From Sphingobium sp. CAP-1 (GTDB lineage: Bacteria > Pseudomonadota > Alphaproteobacteria > Sphingomonadales > Sphingomonadaceae), in assembly GCF_009720145.1 (NCBI RefSeq), contig NZ_CP046254.1:62001-126000 (forward strand): DNA of 64,000 nucleotides, written 5' to 3'. The translations under genes were made by a program, and so were the position numbers. A model generated the notes under the pieces. The model was not told the DNA's origin. It ran no database searches and saw only the letters and a list, made by a program, of their open reading frames with translations. Shown here in pieces: positions 24,455-32,570 of the stretch; position 1 is the stretch's first letter; the number at the start of each line of letters is the position of its first letter.

Positions 24455-24485
24455 ATGATACATTGATAGGGCGTATCTGTATCAT
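24455..24485. promoter_or_regulatory. Inverted repeat in the vapBC promoter
   Basis: ATGATACA (24455-24462) and TGTATCAT (24478-24485) form a perfect 8-bp inverted repeat with a 15-bp spacer, 17 bp upstream of the chosen vapB start. AbrB-type antitoxins bind dyads of this kind to autoregulate. Confidence 0.6.
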
Positions 24486-24533
24486 GGGGACGAAATATGT
24501 CGCAAACGGATAAGGGACAAAGCTGGAAATCCT

Positions 24534-24565
24534 GTCTGTACGATAATGTTCCTTATCGGACAGAC
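24534..24565. repeat. Inverted repeat upstream of the tyrosine recombinase gene
   Basis: GTCTGTACGATAA (24534-24546) is mirrored by TTATCGGACAGAC (24553-24565) with one mismatch and a 6-bp centre. 13-bp arms around a 6-8 bp core are the usual shape of a tyrosine recombinase crossover site, and a related motif (cggataagggaca) lies just upstream near 24527. It could alternatively be an operator. Confidence 0.5.
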
Positions 24566-24618
24566 TTGAGCCGGCCGGGAAAGGGTGCCAAAATGCCCCC
24601 AAAGAACCAGTTCACCGA

Positions 24619-25683
24619 ATGGCGCAGCTCTTGCAAGACCCAACTTCCGATGAAGTCCCGAACGGCCCCGTCGAGACGGCGCTGCCGGCGCTTGTTCCGG
24701 CCGAGGGCATGCTCGCCGTCCTGCAGGAAGATATCGAGCGCGCCGCTGGATATAAGAAAGCCGCCCGATCCGCCGCGACGCACCGCGCCTACGCATCGGA
24801 CTGGGCGATCTACGCCGAATGGTGCGCTTCGCGCGGACTTCCGCCGATGCCGGCGCATCCCGAGCAGATCGCCGCGTTCGTCGCCAACCAGGCGCACGCT
24901 GGTGCCAAGCCCAGCACTGTCGAGCGCCGCGTCGCCGCGATAGGGCACTATCATCGCGCCAACAATTTTCCGGCGCCGGGCGCGCATCCAGAGGCCGGCG
25001 GGTTGCGTGAGGCACTCGCCGGCATCCGCAACGACAAGAAGATCAAGAAAACCCGTAAGGATGCCGCCGACGCCTCTGCACTTCGCGAGATGCTGGCCGA
25101 AATCGAAGGTGATGGCCTGCGTCAAAAGCGCGATCGCGCGCTCCTCGCGATCGGCATGGCGGCAGCACTGCGCCGATCCGAGATTGTCGCGCTGAAGCTC
25201 GAAAGCATCGGCGTCCTAGACCAAGGCCTCGAACTCTATCTTGGCACGACGAAGACAGACCAGTCTGGCGAGGGTGCGACCATTGCCATACCGGAAGGTA
25301 CGCGCATCCGGCCCAAGGCGCTGTTGCTCGAGTGGATCGCGGCGGTCCGCACGCTCGAGACCGACATCGTCCGTACCCCGGCTGAAGACGCCGCAATGCC
25401 GTTGTTTCGCCGGCTCACCCGAAGAGATCAGCTCACTGATGATCCGATGTCCGATAAAGCCGTGGTGCGCCTGGTCAAACGCTGTGCCGCCGCGGCAGGC
25501 TATGACGCGACCAAGTTTGCCGGGCATTCGCTGCGCGCGGGCTTCCTCACTGAAGCGGCAAGCCAGGGCGCGACGATCTTCAAGATGCAGGAGGTTAGTC
25601 GGCACAAAACGGTGCAGATCCTCGTGGACTATGTCCGCTCAGCCGATCGGTTCCGTGACCACGCTGGCGAGCGATTCTTGTAA
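24619..25683 (+). CDS. Tyrosine recombinase/integrase
   Basis: A site-specific recombinase of 354 residues. The N-terminal SAM-like core-binding domain spans about 50-150 (SAATHRAYASDWAIYAEWC). The catalytic domain shows the first Arg in AALRRSEIVALKL, the H-x-x-R box in AGHSLRAGFL, the third His in VSRHKT and the nucleophile Tyr in ILVDYVRSA. All catalytic residues appear present. No tRNA gene or obvious attachment pair was found nearby, but an inverted repeat lies 54 bp upstream of the start. This type is common on sphingomonad plasmids next to transposons. Confidence 0.93.
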   Translation: MAQLLQDPTSDEVPNGPVETALPALVPAEGMLAVLQEDIERAAGYKKAARSAATHRAYASDWAIYAEWCASRGLPPMPAHPEQIAAFVANQAHAGAKPSTVERRVAAIGHYHRANNFPAPGAHPEAGGLREALAGIRNDKKIKKTRKDAADASALREMLAEIEGDGLRQKRDRALLAIGMAAALRRSEIVALKLESIGVLDQGLELYLGTTKTDQSGEGATIAIPEGTRIRPKALLLEWIAAVRTLETDIVRTPAEDAAMPLFRRLTRRDQLTDDPMSDKAVVRLVKRCAAAAGYDATKFAGHSLRAGFLTEAASQGATIFKMQEVSRHKTVQILVDYVRSADRFRDHAGERFL

Positions 25684-25697
25684 CTGTCCGCAAGGCG

Positions 25698-26528
25698 ATG
25701 CTGGCGATGCGCGCTATGATCGCATTGCAGTCGGCCGCCGATCTCGGACCGGGTGGCCGTGCGGCGTTGGACGAGCTTATGGCCAAGACGCCTGCGGCGG
25801 ACAGCGTCGGTTATGAGGAGGCAGCCGTGGGTGGCGTCCCCGGCTGGTGGTGCCGTCCCGCAGATGCCAACCCGGACGCCGCAATTCTCTATCTCAACGG
25901 TGGCGCCTATGTCGTCGGATCGGCGCAGGCGTATCGCCACTTTGCGGGTCAGATCGCCGAGCGCGCTAAGGAGGCCGCATTCGTTGCCGATTATGGCCTC
26001 GCGCCGGAACGGCCTTTCCCTGCGGCGGTCGATGATGCCGAAGCTGCCTATCGCGGCTTGGCGAGTGGTGGCGTCTCCAGGATCGCTATCGTCGGTGACT
26101 CCGCCGGCGGCGGTCTGGCGCTCGTCACAGCGGAGCGGATGGCCGAGGCCCCGCATATTGTCGTCGGGCAGAAGCCGGAAACCGTGGACTTCTCCGATCC
26201 GTCGCTGCCGCAGGGGTTCGATGCCGACAAGATCAATGCCGGCATCGCGGTCGCTGTGAAGAAGATCGAGGAACGCGGGTGGCACGGCGATACCTGCATG
26301 ATCACGCCCGACGACGAGGGAAGCGCCGTGCTCCAAAAGCAGTTGGCAGGCGTGGCCTATGACTGTGTGGTAATCGGCGGCGGTCTCAGAATCCCGCCGA
26401 AAGGGCTGGTCCTGTTCGAGGCGGTGGTGAACATCGTTCATAGGGCGGCGCCAGGAACGGCGATTGCGTTCAACACGCGGCCGGAAGACACGGCCGATGC
26501 CGCCGCTCGAGGGCTCGAGGCCATCTGA
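25698..26528 (+). CDS. Chimeric protein: truncated alpha/beta-hydrolase fused to an unknown domain
   Basis: A protein of 276 residues in two unlike parts. Residues 1-147 match the N-terminal part of HSL-family alpha/beta hydrolases: the oxyanion-hole region YLNGGAYVVGS, DYGLAPERPFPAAVDDAEAA, and the nucleophile elbow GDSAGGGLAL. The rest of the hydrolase, with the catalytic Asp and His, is absent. From about residue 148 the sequence (HIVVGQKPETVDFSDPSLPQ, YDCVVIGGGLRIPP, AIAFNTRPEDTADAAARGL) looks like a separate small protein with its own possible start at ATG 26139 preceded by cggagcgg. It probably arose by an in-frame deletion and is not expected to be an active esterase. It starts 14 bp after the integrase stop. 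Confidence 0.75.
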   Translation: MLAMRAMIALQSAADLGPGGRAALDELMAKTPAADSVGYEEAAVGGVPGWWCRPADANPDAAILYLNGGAYVVGSAQAYRHFAGQIAERAKEAAFVADYGLAPERPFPAAVDDAEAAYRGLASGGVSRIAIVGDSAGGGLALVTAERMAEAPHIVVGQKPETVDFSDPSLPQGFDADKINAGIAVAVKKIEERGWHGDTCMITPDDEGSAVLQKQLAGVAYDCVVIGGGLRIPPKGLVLFEAVVNIVHRAAPGTAIAFNTRPEDTADAAARGLEAI

Positions 26529-26978
26529 TTGTAATAGTATGTTTGTGCGAGGTGCGAATGCCGGCGTCGGGCAGATCTTCGTTTGATCTGCCCATCGCCT
26601 TAAGCATCGCCCGGCACTCGACCTTCGCGGCAGGCGGTAAGCGCCAGCGTGGATGCCGCCGGCAGGATCAACAGGGTACGGATCATTGGAGATTTTCCCT
26701 CCGTCGATGGTGGAGGAGTACGCCACGCCGGGTGCCGGCGCTGGATCGATGGAAGGGACTGGGGCGGCCATCGGTTGCACAGACTGGGCGGGCCGGGTGG
26801 ACCGATGACGCGGGCGCGGCTCGGGTCTGTGGATCCAACTCACGCGCCCAGTCGATCGCGTTGACAAAGATACCGAGTGGGACGGACCCGTATCAATCCG
26901 TTTTGTGGAGGTGCCCGTCGTCAGTGGTTAACACATGCCGGCAGTGCGTAAGGGCACTGCCGGCTGAGATCGTGACTA
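26529..26978. other. 450-bp stretch without a convincing gene
   Basis: Long open frames here exist on both strands, but their residue patterns (Arg/Pro/Ser-rich) look like shadows in high-GC DNA. A very short lipoprotein-like frame lies at 26600-26686. A hairpin GGCAGATC...GATCTGCC at about 26570-26594 could be a terminator for the upstream gene. The remainder may be decayed sequence. Confidence 0.5.
26600..26686 (-). CDS. Very short lipoprotein-like frame, possibly a remnant
   Basis: A frame of 28 residues from ATG 26686 that begins MIRTLLILPAASTLALTAC, a good lipoprotein signal with a lipobox Cys, and then stops after nine more residues. Either a tiny entericidin-like lipoprotein or the 5' end of a gene broken by frameshift. 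The start is preceded by a purine run. Confidence 0.3.
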   Translation of the reverse strand: MIRTLLILPAASTLALTACREGRVPGDA

Positions 26979-27386
26979 TTAGCTCTGCGGCTGCGTGTCC
27001 GAAGCCATCGACACGGCACCGCCTTGCGCTGGGATCGTGGCCGTTCTGGCGTCGCTCACCCATGTCCGCATCGGCGCCCGAAGCGTTGCCCGTGGGCCAT
27101 ATTGCGGGACGGTGCGCCACTCATAGTGGCCAGGCCCATTGGCAGCCATTGCTGGTGCTGCCATGCCAGCGGACCGCTTACCGGATGCATCGACCCAGAC
27201 GCGCACGGGCGGCTGGAGCGGAGCGCGCGGCCCCTGTTGCGGGGCGGCGTGCCACTCGTAATGGCCGACGGCATTGGGTAGGTCCGCAGCCATCGCAGCG
27301 GTAGGCGTGGCGAAGATTGCCGCAACTGCGGCGAGGATGGATGTCGTGGCCGCGATCGTGGCGGCGGTAGTGAAATACTTGCTCAT
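26979..27386 (-). CDS. Small exported protein with two GHYEW repeats, function unknown
   Basis: A protein of 135 residues from ATG 27386, with aaggatg placed correctly upstream. It has a signal peptide ending PTAAMA, after which two copies of one motif follow: GHYEWHAAPQQGPRAPLQPP with VRVWVD, and GHYEWRTVPQYGPRATLRAP with MRTWVS. The duplication of about 45 residues each is clear. No known family comes to mind. The aromatic, His-containing repeat might bind a metal or a surface ligand. It stands alone and faces away from the chimeric gene. Confidence 0.7.
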   Translation of the reverse strand: MSKYFTTAATIAATTSILAAVAAIFATPTAAMAADLPNAVGHYEWHAAPQQGPRAPLQPPVRVWVDASGKRSAGMAAPAMAANGPGHYEWRTVPQYGPRATLRAPMRTWVSDARTATIPAQGGAVSMASDTQPQS

Positions 27387-27485
27387 GATGGTCATCCTTG
27401 AATTGAATTCGAACAGTGGGGTGCGTGGGCGCTGCTGCGGGGGATCGACTGCGATCTCCACAGCGCGTTCGCGCATGTTACGAAG

Positions 27486-27866
27486 TCAGTTCAGGAGGCT
27501 CGGGGGGTTGGGCTCGGGAGCATAGGAACGGCCGATGAGACGCGAGGTCGAAGATTCGAATGGCCGCATGGATACAAATGGCGCGAGGGCCAATGGAACC
27601 GTGCCTTCGTTTAGAAGGACAGGCGAAACGCAGCCCATCTGAGACATGCAATCCGGCGTCATGCCTTTGCAAGGTATGGATTTGCCGTCGTGAGAGGGCG
27701 ACTCCATCAGCATCCCTGCGCAATCCGCGCCGTTCATATGGTCCATGTGCTGCGTGGCCGCGATCGGTCCCGTCAGACTCTGACCACGCGCGAACGCCGC
27801 CTCCTGGCCGAGCAGGCCAGCCAAGGCTCCAAGCAGGAGCAAGAGGGGAAGGAAGCGTTTCAGCAC
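27486..27866 (-). CDS. Exported Met/His/Cys-rich small protein, possibly copper-related
   Basis: About 126 residues from GTG 27866 (a TTG two codons upstream is also possible). It has a signal peptide (LKRFLPLLLLLGALAGLLG...AFA), then a segment rich in metal ligands: HMDHMNGADCAGMLM, CKGMTPDCMSQMGC. The C-terminal part has a conserved-looking PEPNPPSLLN end. Small exported proteins of this composition occur near copper or other metal resistance genes, but no such gene adjoins this one. Role unknown. Confidence 0.62.
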   Translation of the reverse strand: MLKRFLPLLLLLGALAGLLGQEAAFARGQSLTGPIAATQHMDHMNGADCAGMLMESPSHDGKSIPCKGMTPDCMSQMGCVSPVLLNEGTVPLALAPFVSMRPFESSTSRLIGRSYAPEPNPPSLLN

Positions 27867-28175
27867 CGTCAAATCCTAATCGAGACCGATCAACCGGCTG
27901 CTGACCAGTTCGTCATCAAAAGCCGGGAAGTTACAGCAGCGTTGAACCAAGCTCGCTCGGTTCGACAAATTCCGATTGTTTGTAGTGGATTGGACGGTCC
28001 CGACGCACGGCGCCATGGCAACATCTCCCCAGATCCAGCAAGGTCTGCCGCGTCGTCGCGGCAAGCCCGACAACGACGTTATTGCGACCTGTGCAGTAAT
28101 GATCTGCGAAGGACGACGATTATCACCATCGCGTTCCTGAGCGAAAAGGAGGCCGTCCACGAAGGGAGGCCGCCC
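27867..28175. other. 309-bp intergenic stretch, nothing identified
   Basis: It lies between the divergent Met-rich protein gene and the ECF-type gene. A minus-strand frame crosses it, but composition and lack of a start signal argue against a gene. It should hold the promoters for both neighbours. No operator palindrome was recognised. Confidence 0.45.
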
Positions 28176-28619
28176 ATGTCCTACATGCAATCGAGATTGG
28201 CGATGAATGCCCCTGCCCCGGCGGGTCCGCCGGAGATCAAGGGGCGCTGGGGAGGCCTTCGATCGCTGTTGCCGGGATCGAGGTCACGCGTCCGGCGAGA
28301 CAGGAGATCCGTGCCGATTGCCGACGTTCCTGGAGAGGCGATGTTGCGAGCCCAGGGCGGAGATGGCGTGGCTTATCGGGAGGTCCTCCGTTGGTCCTCC
28401 CAGTGGCTGCGGGTCTTTTTCGAGTATCATGGCCCGGAACTCAGCAGCTGGGAGGTGGATGCGGCGGTCAAGGAAACGATCGCTGCAATCCACGCCAAGC
28501 GGCACACCTTCGACAGCCGCTGCCCCTATGTCGAATGGTTGGGAGCCGTGGCCCGCTACAAGTCCGCTTCCCTGCTTTGCTCGCTGCGCGCCGGCGGGCC
28601 AGCCGACGCGACATACTGA
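28176..28619 (+). CDS. ECF-type sigma factor lacking region 4 (truncated)
   Basis: A protein of 147 residues from ATG 28176 with ribosome binding site gaagggagg. The central part matches sigma-70 region 2: MLRAQGGDGVAYREVLRWSS, then IAAIHAKRHTFDSRCPYVEW and LGAVARYKSASLLC, the equivalent of the usual 'KRHTFDPSRPF..WL.AIARYK..D' segment. Region 4, needed for -35 recognition, is missing. The chain ends LRAGGPADATY, 3-15 bp before the next gene. It is probably a truncated remnant, although a free region 2 could still bind core polymerase. Loss of the C-terminus may be linked to the junction with the VOC gene. Confidence 0.65.
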   Translation: MSYMQSRLAMNAPAPAGPPEIKGRWGGLRSLLPGSRSRVRRDRRSVPIADVPGEAMLRAQGGDGVAYREVLRWSSQWLRVFFEYHGPELSSWEVDAAVKETIAAIHAKRHTFDSRCPYVEWLGAVARYKSASLLCSLRAGGPADATY

Positions 28620-28634
28620 ATCATGGAGAATGTT

Positions 28635-29042
28635 ATGTTCGATAGTCTGAAATTCGATCATGTCGGCATCCGCGTGACCGACCTCGCAGAGGCAGAGGCC
28701 TTCTATGCGAAGCTTGGCTTCGTGATGGACCCGGACGAGGATCAGCCGCAGTTCCGCGCGCGCGGTCTGGTGAACGGTACCGGCCTTCGCATCCACCTCA
28801 TTTACAATGGCGAGCAGCCTCAGGGCGGAAACGTACTGATGGATGTGAAGGAGAAGTGGCCGGGCTATACCCACGCTGCTTTCATCATCGAGGACATGGA
28901 CAATCTGGTCGAATGGTTCGGTGAGCAGGACATCCCGATCACCGAAGGTCCGAGCGTGTTCGGCCATGGCCGCCGCAAGGTATGCTTTATCCGCGACCCG
29001 GATCGCAACGTCCTCGAGTTCAACGAGATCCTCAACGACTGA
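28635..29042 (+). CDS. VOC/glyoxalase superfamily protein
   Basis: A protein of 135 residues from ATG 28635. The alternative ATG 28623 adds MENV. It shows the vicinal-oxygen-chelate beta-alpha-beta pattern: FDHVGIRVTDLAEAEAFYAKLGF in the first half, and HAAFIIEDMDNLVEWF then RKVCFIRDPDRNVLEFNE in the second. The metal ligands His (DHVG), His (THAAF) and Glu (LEFNE) are present. Family members include lactoylglutathione lyases and dioxygenases, and the substrate here is unknown. It lies just after the truncated sigma gene on the plus strand. Confidence 0.88.
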   Translation: MFDSLKFDHVGIRVTDLAEAEAFYAKLGFVMDPDEDQPQFRARGLVNGTGLRIHLIYNGEQPQGGNVLMDVKEKWPGYTHAAFIIEDMDNLVEWFGEQDIPITEGPSVFGHGRRKVCFIRDPDRNVLEFNEILND

Positions 29043-29120
29043 CGTTGCGTGTTGCCATGGCGATCGACCGTCGCTTCCTCGCCACTCGGGACGAGGAGCG
29101 ACGGCCTGCTCGGTTGGCGA

Positions 29121-30185
29121 TCAGGCTGCCTGTTCGAGGGTCTCCATGTCGATCACGAAGCGATACTTGACGTCGCTTCTCAGGACGCGTTCGAACGCAT
29201 CGTTAATGGTGTCGATCGCGATCGTTTCGATATCGGACACGATCCCGTGCTCGGCGCAGAAGTCGAGCATCTCCTGGGTCTCGCGAATACCGCCGATCAC
29301 CGATCCCGCTATCGCGCGGCGACCGAAGATGAGATTGCCGACCGAAGGTGACGGATGGGGCTCGGCCGGGACGCCGACCAGCACCATCGTGCCATCGATC
29401 GTCAGGAGGTTCGTATAGGCGTCGAGATCGTGGCTGACTGCGACTGTGTTCAGGATGAAGTCGAGCGTGCCGGCTCGGGCTGCCATGGCGTCTGCATCGC
29501 GAGAGACAACCACTTCGTCGGCGCCGAGTACATGGGCATCCGCCCGCTTGGATTCCGAGGTCGTAAACGCGACAACGTGAGCACCGAGCGCATGGGCGAG
29601 CTTCACGCCCATATGTCCCAGCCCGCCAATGCCGACAATGCCGACCTTCTTGCCCGGCCCAATGTTCCAGTGCTTGAGCGGCGACCAGGTGGTGATACCG
29701 GCGCAGAGCAGTGGCGCGACCGCGGCGAGCTGATCCTCCGGATGGTTGATCGCCAGCACGAAGTCCTGATCCACCACGATATGGGCCGAATATCCGCCGA
29801 ACGTGTTTCCGGTACCGCCCTTGGCGCCGCCATTATAGGTCTGGATGAAGCCGTGTTCCCCCTGGCAGTATTGCTCGTGGCCCTGCTCGCAGGGAGCACA
29901 GCGACGGCAACTGTCGACCATGCACCCGACGCCGACGATCTGTCCCGGGGCAAACCTCGTCACCGACGTGCCGACCGACTTCACGCGGCCAACGATCTCA
30001 TGCCCCGGCACGCTGGGGAAAAGGACGCCCGGCCATTCGCCGCGCGCGGTGTGCAGGTCGGAATGGCAGACTCCGCAATAGAGGATATCGATCGCGACAT
30101 CCGCCGGGTTCGGCTCGCGGCGATCAATAGTGGTGAGCGCAAGAGGGCTGGTCGGCGTAGCCGCCGCAAAGGCTTGGGTCTGCAT
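29121..30185 (-). CDS. Zinc-dependent alcohol dehydrogenase, YahK/CAD-like
   Basis: An NAD(P)-dependent medium-chain dehydrogenase of 354 residues. The catalytic zinc ligands are in CGVCHSDLH (Cys) and PGHEIVG (His-Glu). The structural zinc site is the four-Cys loop CMVDSCRRCAPCEQGHEQYC. The nucleotide fold is GIVGIGGLGHMGVKLAHALG. The pattern matches E. coli YahK/Ahr-type aldehyde reductases, so aldehyde reduction with NADPH is likely. The downstream SDR on the same strand (30216-31049) precedes it by 30 bp and may form an operon with it. Confidence 0.93.
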   Translation of the reverse strand: MQTQAFAAATPTSPLALTTIDRREPNPADVAIDILYCGVCHSDLHTARGEWPGVLFPSVPGHEIVGRVKSVGTSVTRFAPGQIVGVGCMVDSCRRCAPCEQGHEQYCQGEHGFIQTYNGGAKGGTGNTFGGYSAHIVVDQDFVLAINHPEDQLAAVAPLLCAGITTWSPLKHWNIGPGKKVGIVGIGGLGHMGVKLAHALGAHVVAFTTSESKRADAHVLGADEVVVSRDADAMAARAGTLDFILNTVAVSHDLDAYTNLLTIDGTMVLVGVPAEPHPSPSVGNLIFGRRAIAGSVIGGIRETQEMLDFCAEHGIVSDIETIAIDTINDAFERVLRSDVKYRFVIDMETLEQAA

Positions 30186-30215
30186 GGAAGCTCCTGGGCT
30201 TTGGTTGAGAGGGGA

Positions 30216-31049
30216 TCAAGCGTCGAAGCTGGTCGCGGTGCCGAGCGCGGCCCAGGCGTCATAGTCGCCGGTCGCGCGTGCGATCTTGCTTCGGTTGTTG
30301 CGGTAGCTGTCCAGACCCAATGCGAGCCGCAATGGCGGGGTCTCGGCATCGACTGCCTGGAGGATTACAGCAACGCCTTTGGCGGGATCACCGCCTTGGT
30401 GGCCGTTGTTCGCAAGTGCGCCTGCACGCACGGCGCCGGCCGTCTCGGCATAGGCGTCGATGCTCTGTTCGGCGACGGCGATGGAGCGGTCGAGAAAATC
30501 GGTTCGAAACGCCCCCGGTTCGACGATGATGACATGGAGGCCGAGCGGCTCGACCTCGGCCGCGAGCGCCTCCGAGAGACCTTCAACCGCGAACTTGGCG
30601 GCGCTATAGAGTCCGAAGCCCGCCCGGCCGAGCATGCCGAGCGTCGACGAGAATTGCACGATCCGCCCTTTGCGCTCACGCAGGCTCGGCAGCGCGGCAC
30701 GCGTCACCTCGATCAGGCCAAACAGATTAGCCTCGAACAGCGGACGATATTCTTCAGGCGTGCATTCCTCGACCGCGCCGATCAGGCCGTAGCCCGCGAC
30801 ATTGGCAAGAACATCGATACCGCCGAAGGCCGATACCGCCGCCTCGACGGCTGCTCGAACCTCATCCGTCTTGGTCACATCGAGCGCTGCAGCGAGCGCA
30901 TTGCCAGGATAGGCTGCCACGAGATCGTCCAGGCTGGACGGATTGCGGGCGGTCAGCAGCACCTTGTCGCCGCGGTCCAACACCGCTTTGGCCAGACCAC
31001 GGCCGAAGCCCGATGAGGCGCCGGTGATAAACCAGATTTTCTGCGGCAT
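30216..31049 (-). CDS. Short-chain dehydrogenase/reductase
   Basis: An oxidoreductase of 277 residues. The Rossmann nucleotide motif is TGASSGFGRGLAKA, the stabilising motif NVAGYG stands in place of NNAG, the catalytic Ser is in QFSSTLGMLG, and the Tyr-x-x-x-Lys is YSAAKFA. The following VEPGAFRTDFLDRS is typical of the family that includes the related SDR at 37175. Substrate unknown. It is upstream of the alcohol dehydrogenase on the same strand. Confidence 0.93.
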   Translation of the reverse strand: MPQKIWFITGASSGFGRGLAKAVLDRGDKVLLTARNPSSLDDLVAAYPGNALAAALDVTKTDEVRAAVEAAVSAFGGIDVLANVAGYGLIGAVEECTPEEYRPLFEANLFGLIEVTRAALPSLRERKGRIVQFSSTLGMLGRAGFGLYSAAKFAVEGLSEALAAEVEPLGLHVIIVEPGAFRTDFLDRSIAVAEQSIDAYAETAGAVRAGALANNGHQGGDPAKGVAVILQAVDAETPPLRLALGLDSYRNNRSKIARATGDYDAWAALGTATSFDA

Positions 31050-31130
31050 TGCTCGAAGCTCCGTTTGCGTCGACGGAGCGAATAGCAGCGCTGATTACCG
31101 AGGATTAGCCGTGGATTCAGCGAAGGGCTC

Positions 31131-32570
31131 TTAAGAGCTGCTTACGGGTGCCGGCCAGTCGCCGCCGAGCGCACGTATCAGCAACGCGGTCGCCTGGTGC
31201 TGGGCGCCGACAATCTGTACCAAGCGACGGCGCGCCGTGAGTTCGTTGCGCTGGGTGTCGAGCAACTCGAGCTGGCCGGTTTCGCCGTCGCGATACTGTG
31301 TTCGGGCTATTAGGGCCGCGCGCGCATAAGCGGCCACCGCTCGCTCACGCTCCGCCCGTTCCCGGTCGAGCGTTTGCAGGGCTGAAAGCTGGGTTTCGAC
31401 ATCCTGAAACGCGGCCAGCACAGCGCCGCGATATTCGGCGAAGCTGCGGTCAAGATCCGCCCGCGCCCGGGCGGTGTTGGCAGACCGGCGTCCGCCATCG
31501 AAGAGCGTTCCCGCCAGCAAGGCGCCCACCGACCAGGCTTGCGCCCCACTCGCGAGCAAGGACCCGAGATCGGCGGAGGTCCCTCCCCCCCGCGCCGTGA
31601 GCGCGAGCGAGGGAAACCATTGTGCGCGAGCGATGCCGACGCGGGTCTGAGCGGCGAGCATCGTCCGCTGGGCTGCAGCGATGTCAGGTCGGCGCTGGAG
31701 CATTTCGCTTGGCAGTCCCAGGGGCACGATGGGCGGTGCCGTCAGGGGAAGTTGCGGTGCGACGTCGAAGGTCGATGCTGGTTCACCGACCAGCACGGCA
31801 AGGGCGTTGGCAAGGGCTGCCCGATCGCGGCGCAGTGCCGTGCGTTCACTCCGGGCATCGGAGAGCTGCCCGTCGGCGCGCTCAAGGTCGATTGGGTTTC
31901 GTTCGCCCTCTCCGACCTGGGCTGCGATCAGTGAGCGGGTGCGCTGATAGCTGGAAATGGTGTCGTCGAGCACGGCGCTTTCATCATCGGCGGCCCGTAG
32001 CGCGAAATAGGTCGTGGCAAGCTGCGCCTGAACCAGAAGCCGGGCATTGCGCAACAACTCGGCCTGCGATTGCGCGTCCAGCGCGGCTGCGCGGGTGCCT
32101 TGTCGCAATCGCCCGAACAAGTCGACCTCATAGGAGAGCTCGACGCCGGCCTGGCCCAGATCGTTGGGACCGGGGAGCGTGGTGATCGGCTGGCCGCCAA
32201 TGCCGTCGCCTCGCACCGCAGTGGCACTGACGCCGAGCTGGGGAGCCTGGTTGGCACGAGCGCCGCGCAAATCGGCGCGGGCGCGGTCGAGATTGGCGGC
32301 GGCAATGGCGATCGTGTCGTTGCGGGCTTCGGCCTGCGCGATCAGACGATCGAGGATTGGGTCGGCAAAAGCCTTCCACCAGCGGCCATCGGCTATCACG
32401 GGCGCTGTCGGTTCGCCGGTCGTCGCTTGAGCATGAAAGGCGGTGGGTGTTGGAGGTAGTCCAGTCGGCAGTGGTGGCGTCACCGCACAGCCGCCGAGCG
32501 AAAGGGTTGCGGCGGCCGCCATGAAGCGACGATGTAGGATGAATGCCGGCATGGTGCTTTTCTGCGTCAT
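31131..32570 (-). CDS. Outer-membrane efflux lipoprotein, OprM/NodT family
   Basis: The TolC-like outer channel of the RND pump encoded just upstream. It has 479 residues from ATG 32570, which overlaps the RND stop (ATGA). An alternative ATG is 32552. It has a lipobox (ATLSLGGC) and two OEP repeats with long helices (ANLDRARADLRGARANQAPQ, IDLERADGQLSDARSERTAL, RPDIAAAQRTMLAAQTRVGIARAQWFPSLALT). It acts with the pump and adaptor to expel organic compounds or drugs. Downstream 80 bp separate it from the SDR gene. Confidence 0.93.
   Translation of the reverse strand: MTQKSTMPAFILHRRFMAAAATLSLGGCAVTPPLPTGLPPTPTAFHAQATTGEPTAPVIADGRWWKAFADPILDRLIAQAEARNDTIAIAAANLDRARADLRGARANQAPQLGVSATAVRGDGIGGQPITTLPGPNDLGQAGVELSYEVDLFGRLRQGTRAAALDAQSQAELLRNARLLVQAQLATTYFALRAADDESAVLDDTISSYQRTRSLIAAQVGEGERNPIDLERADGQLSDARSERTALRRDRAALANALAVLVGEPASTFDVAPQLPLTAPPIVPLGLPSEMLQRRPDIAAAQRTMLAAQTRVGIARAQWFPSLALTARGGGTSADLGSLLASGAQAWSVGALLAGTLFDGGRRSANTARARADLDRSFAEYRGAVLAAFQDVETQLSALQTLDRERAERERAVAAYARAALIARTQYRDGETGQLELLDTQRNELTARRRLVQIVGAQHQATALLIRALGGDWPAPVSSS

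Noticed and set aside
25629..26867. 412-codon minus-strand frame opposite the chimeric hydrolase
   Set aside because: The plus strand shows clear hydrolase motifs and continues from the integrase gene with short spacing; the minus frame is compositionally odd.
26543..27304. 253-codon plus-strand frame
   Set aside because: It overlaps the signal-peptide gene on the minus strand and is Arg/Ser/Pro-rich; judged a shadow.
29355..31016. 553-codon plus-strand frame opposite the alcohol dehydrogenase and SDR genes
   Set aside because: The minus strand carries two complete, motif-rich enzymes; the plus frame has no recognisable pattern or start signal.
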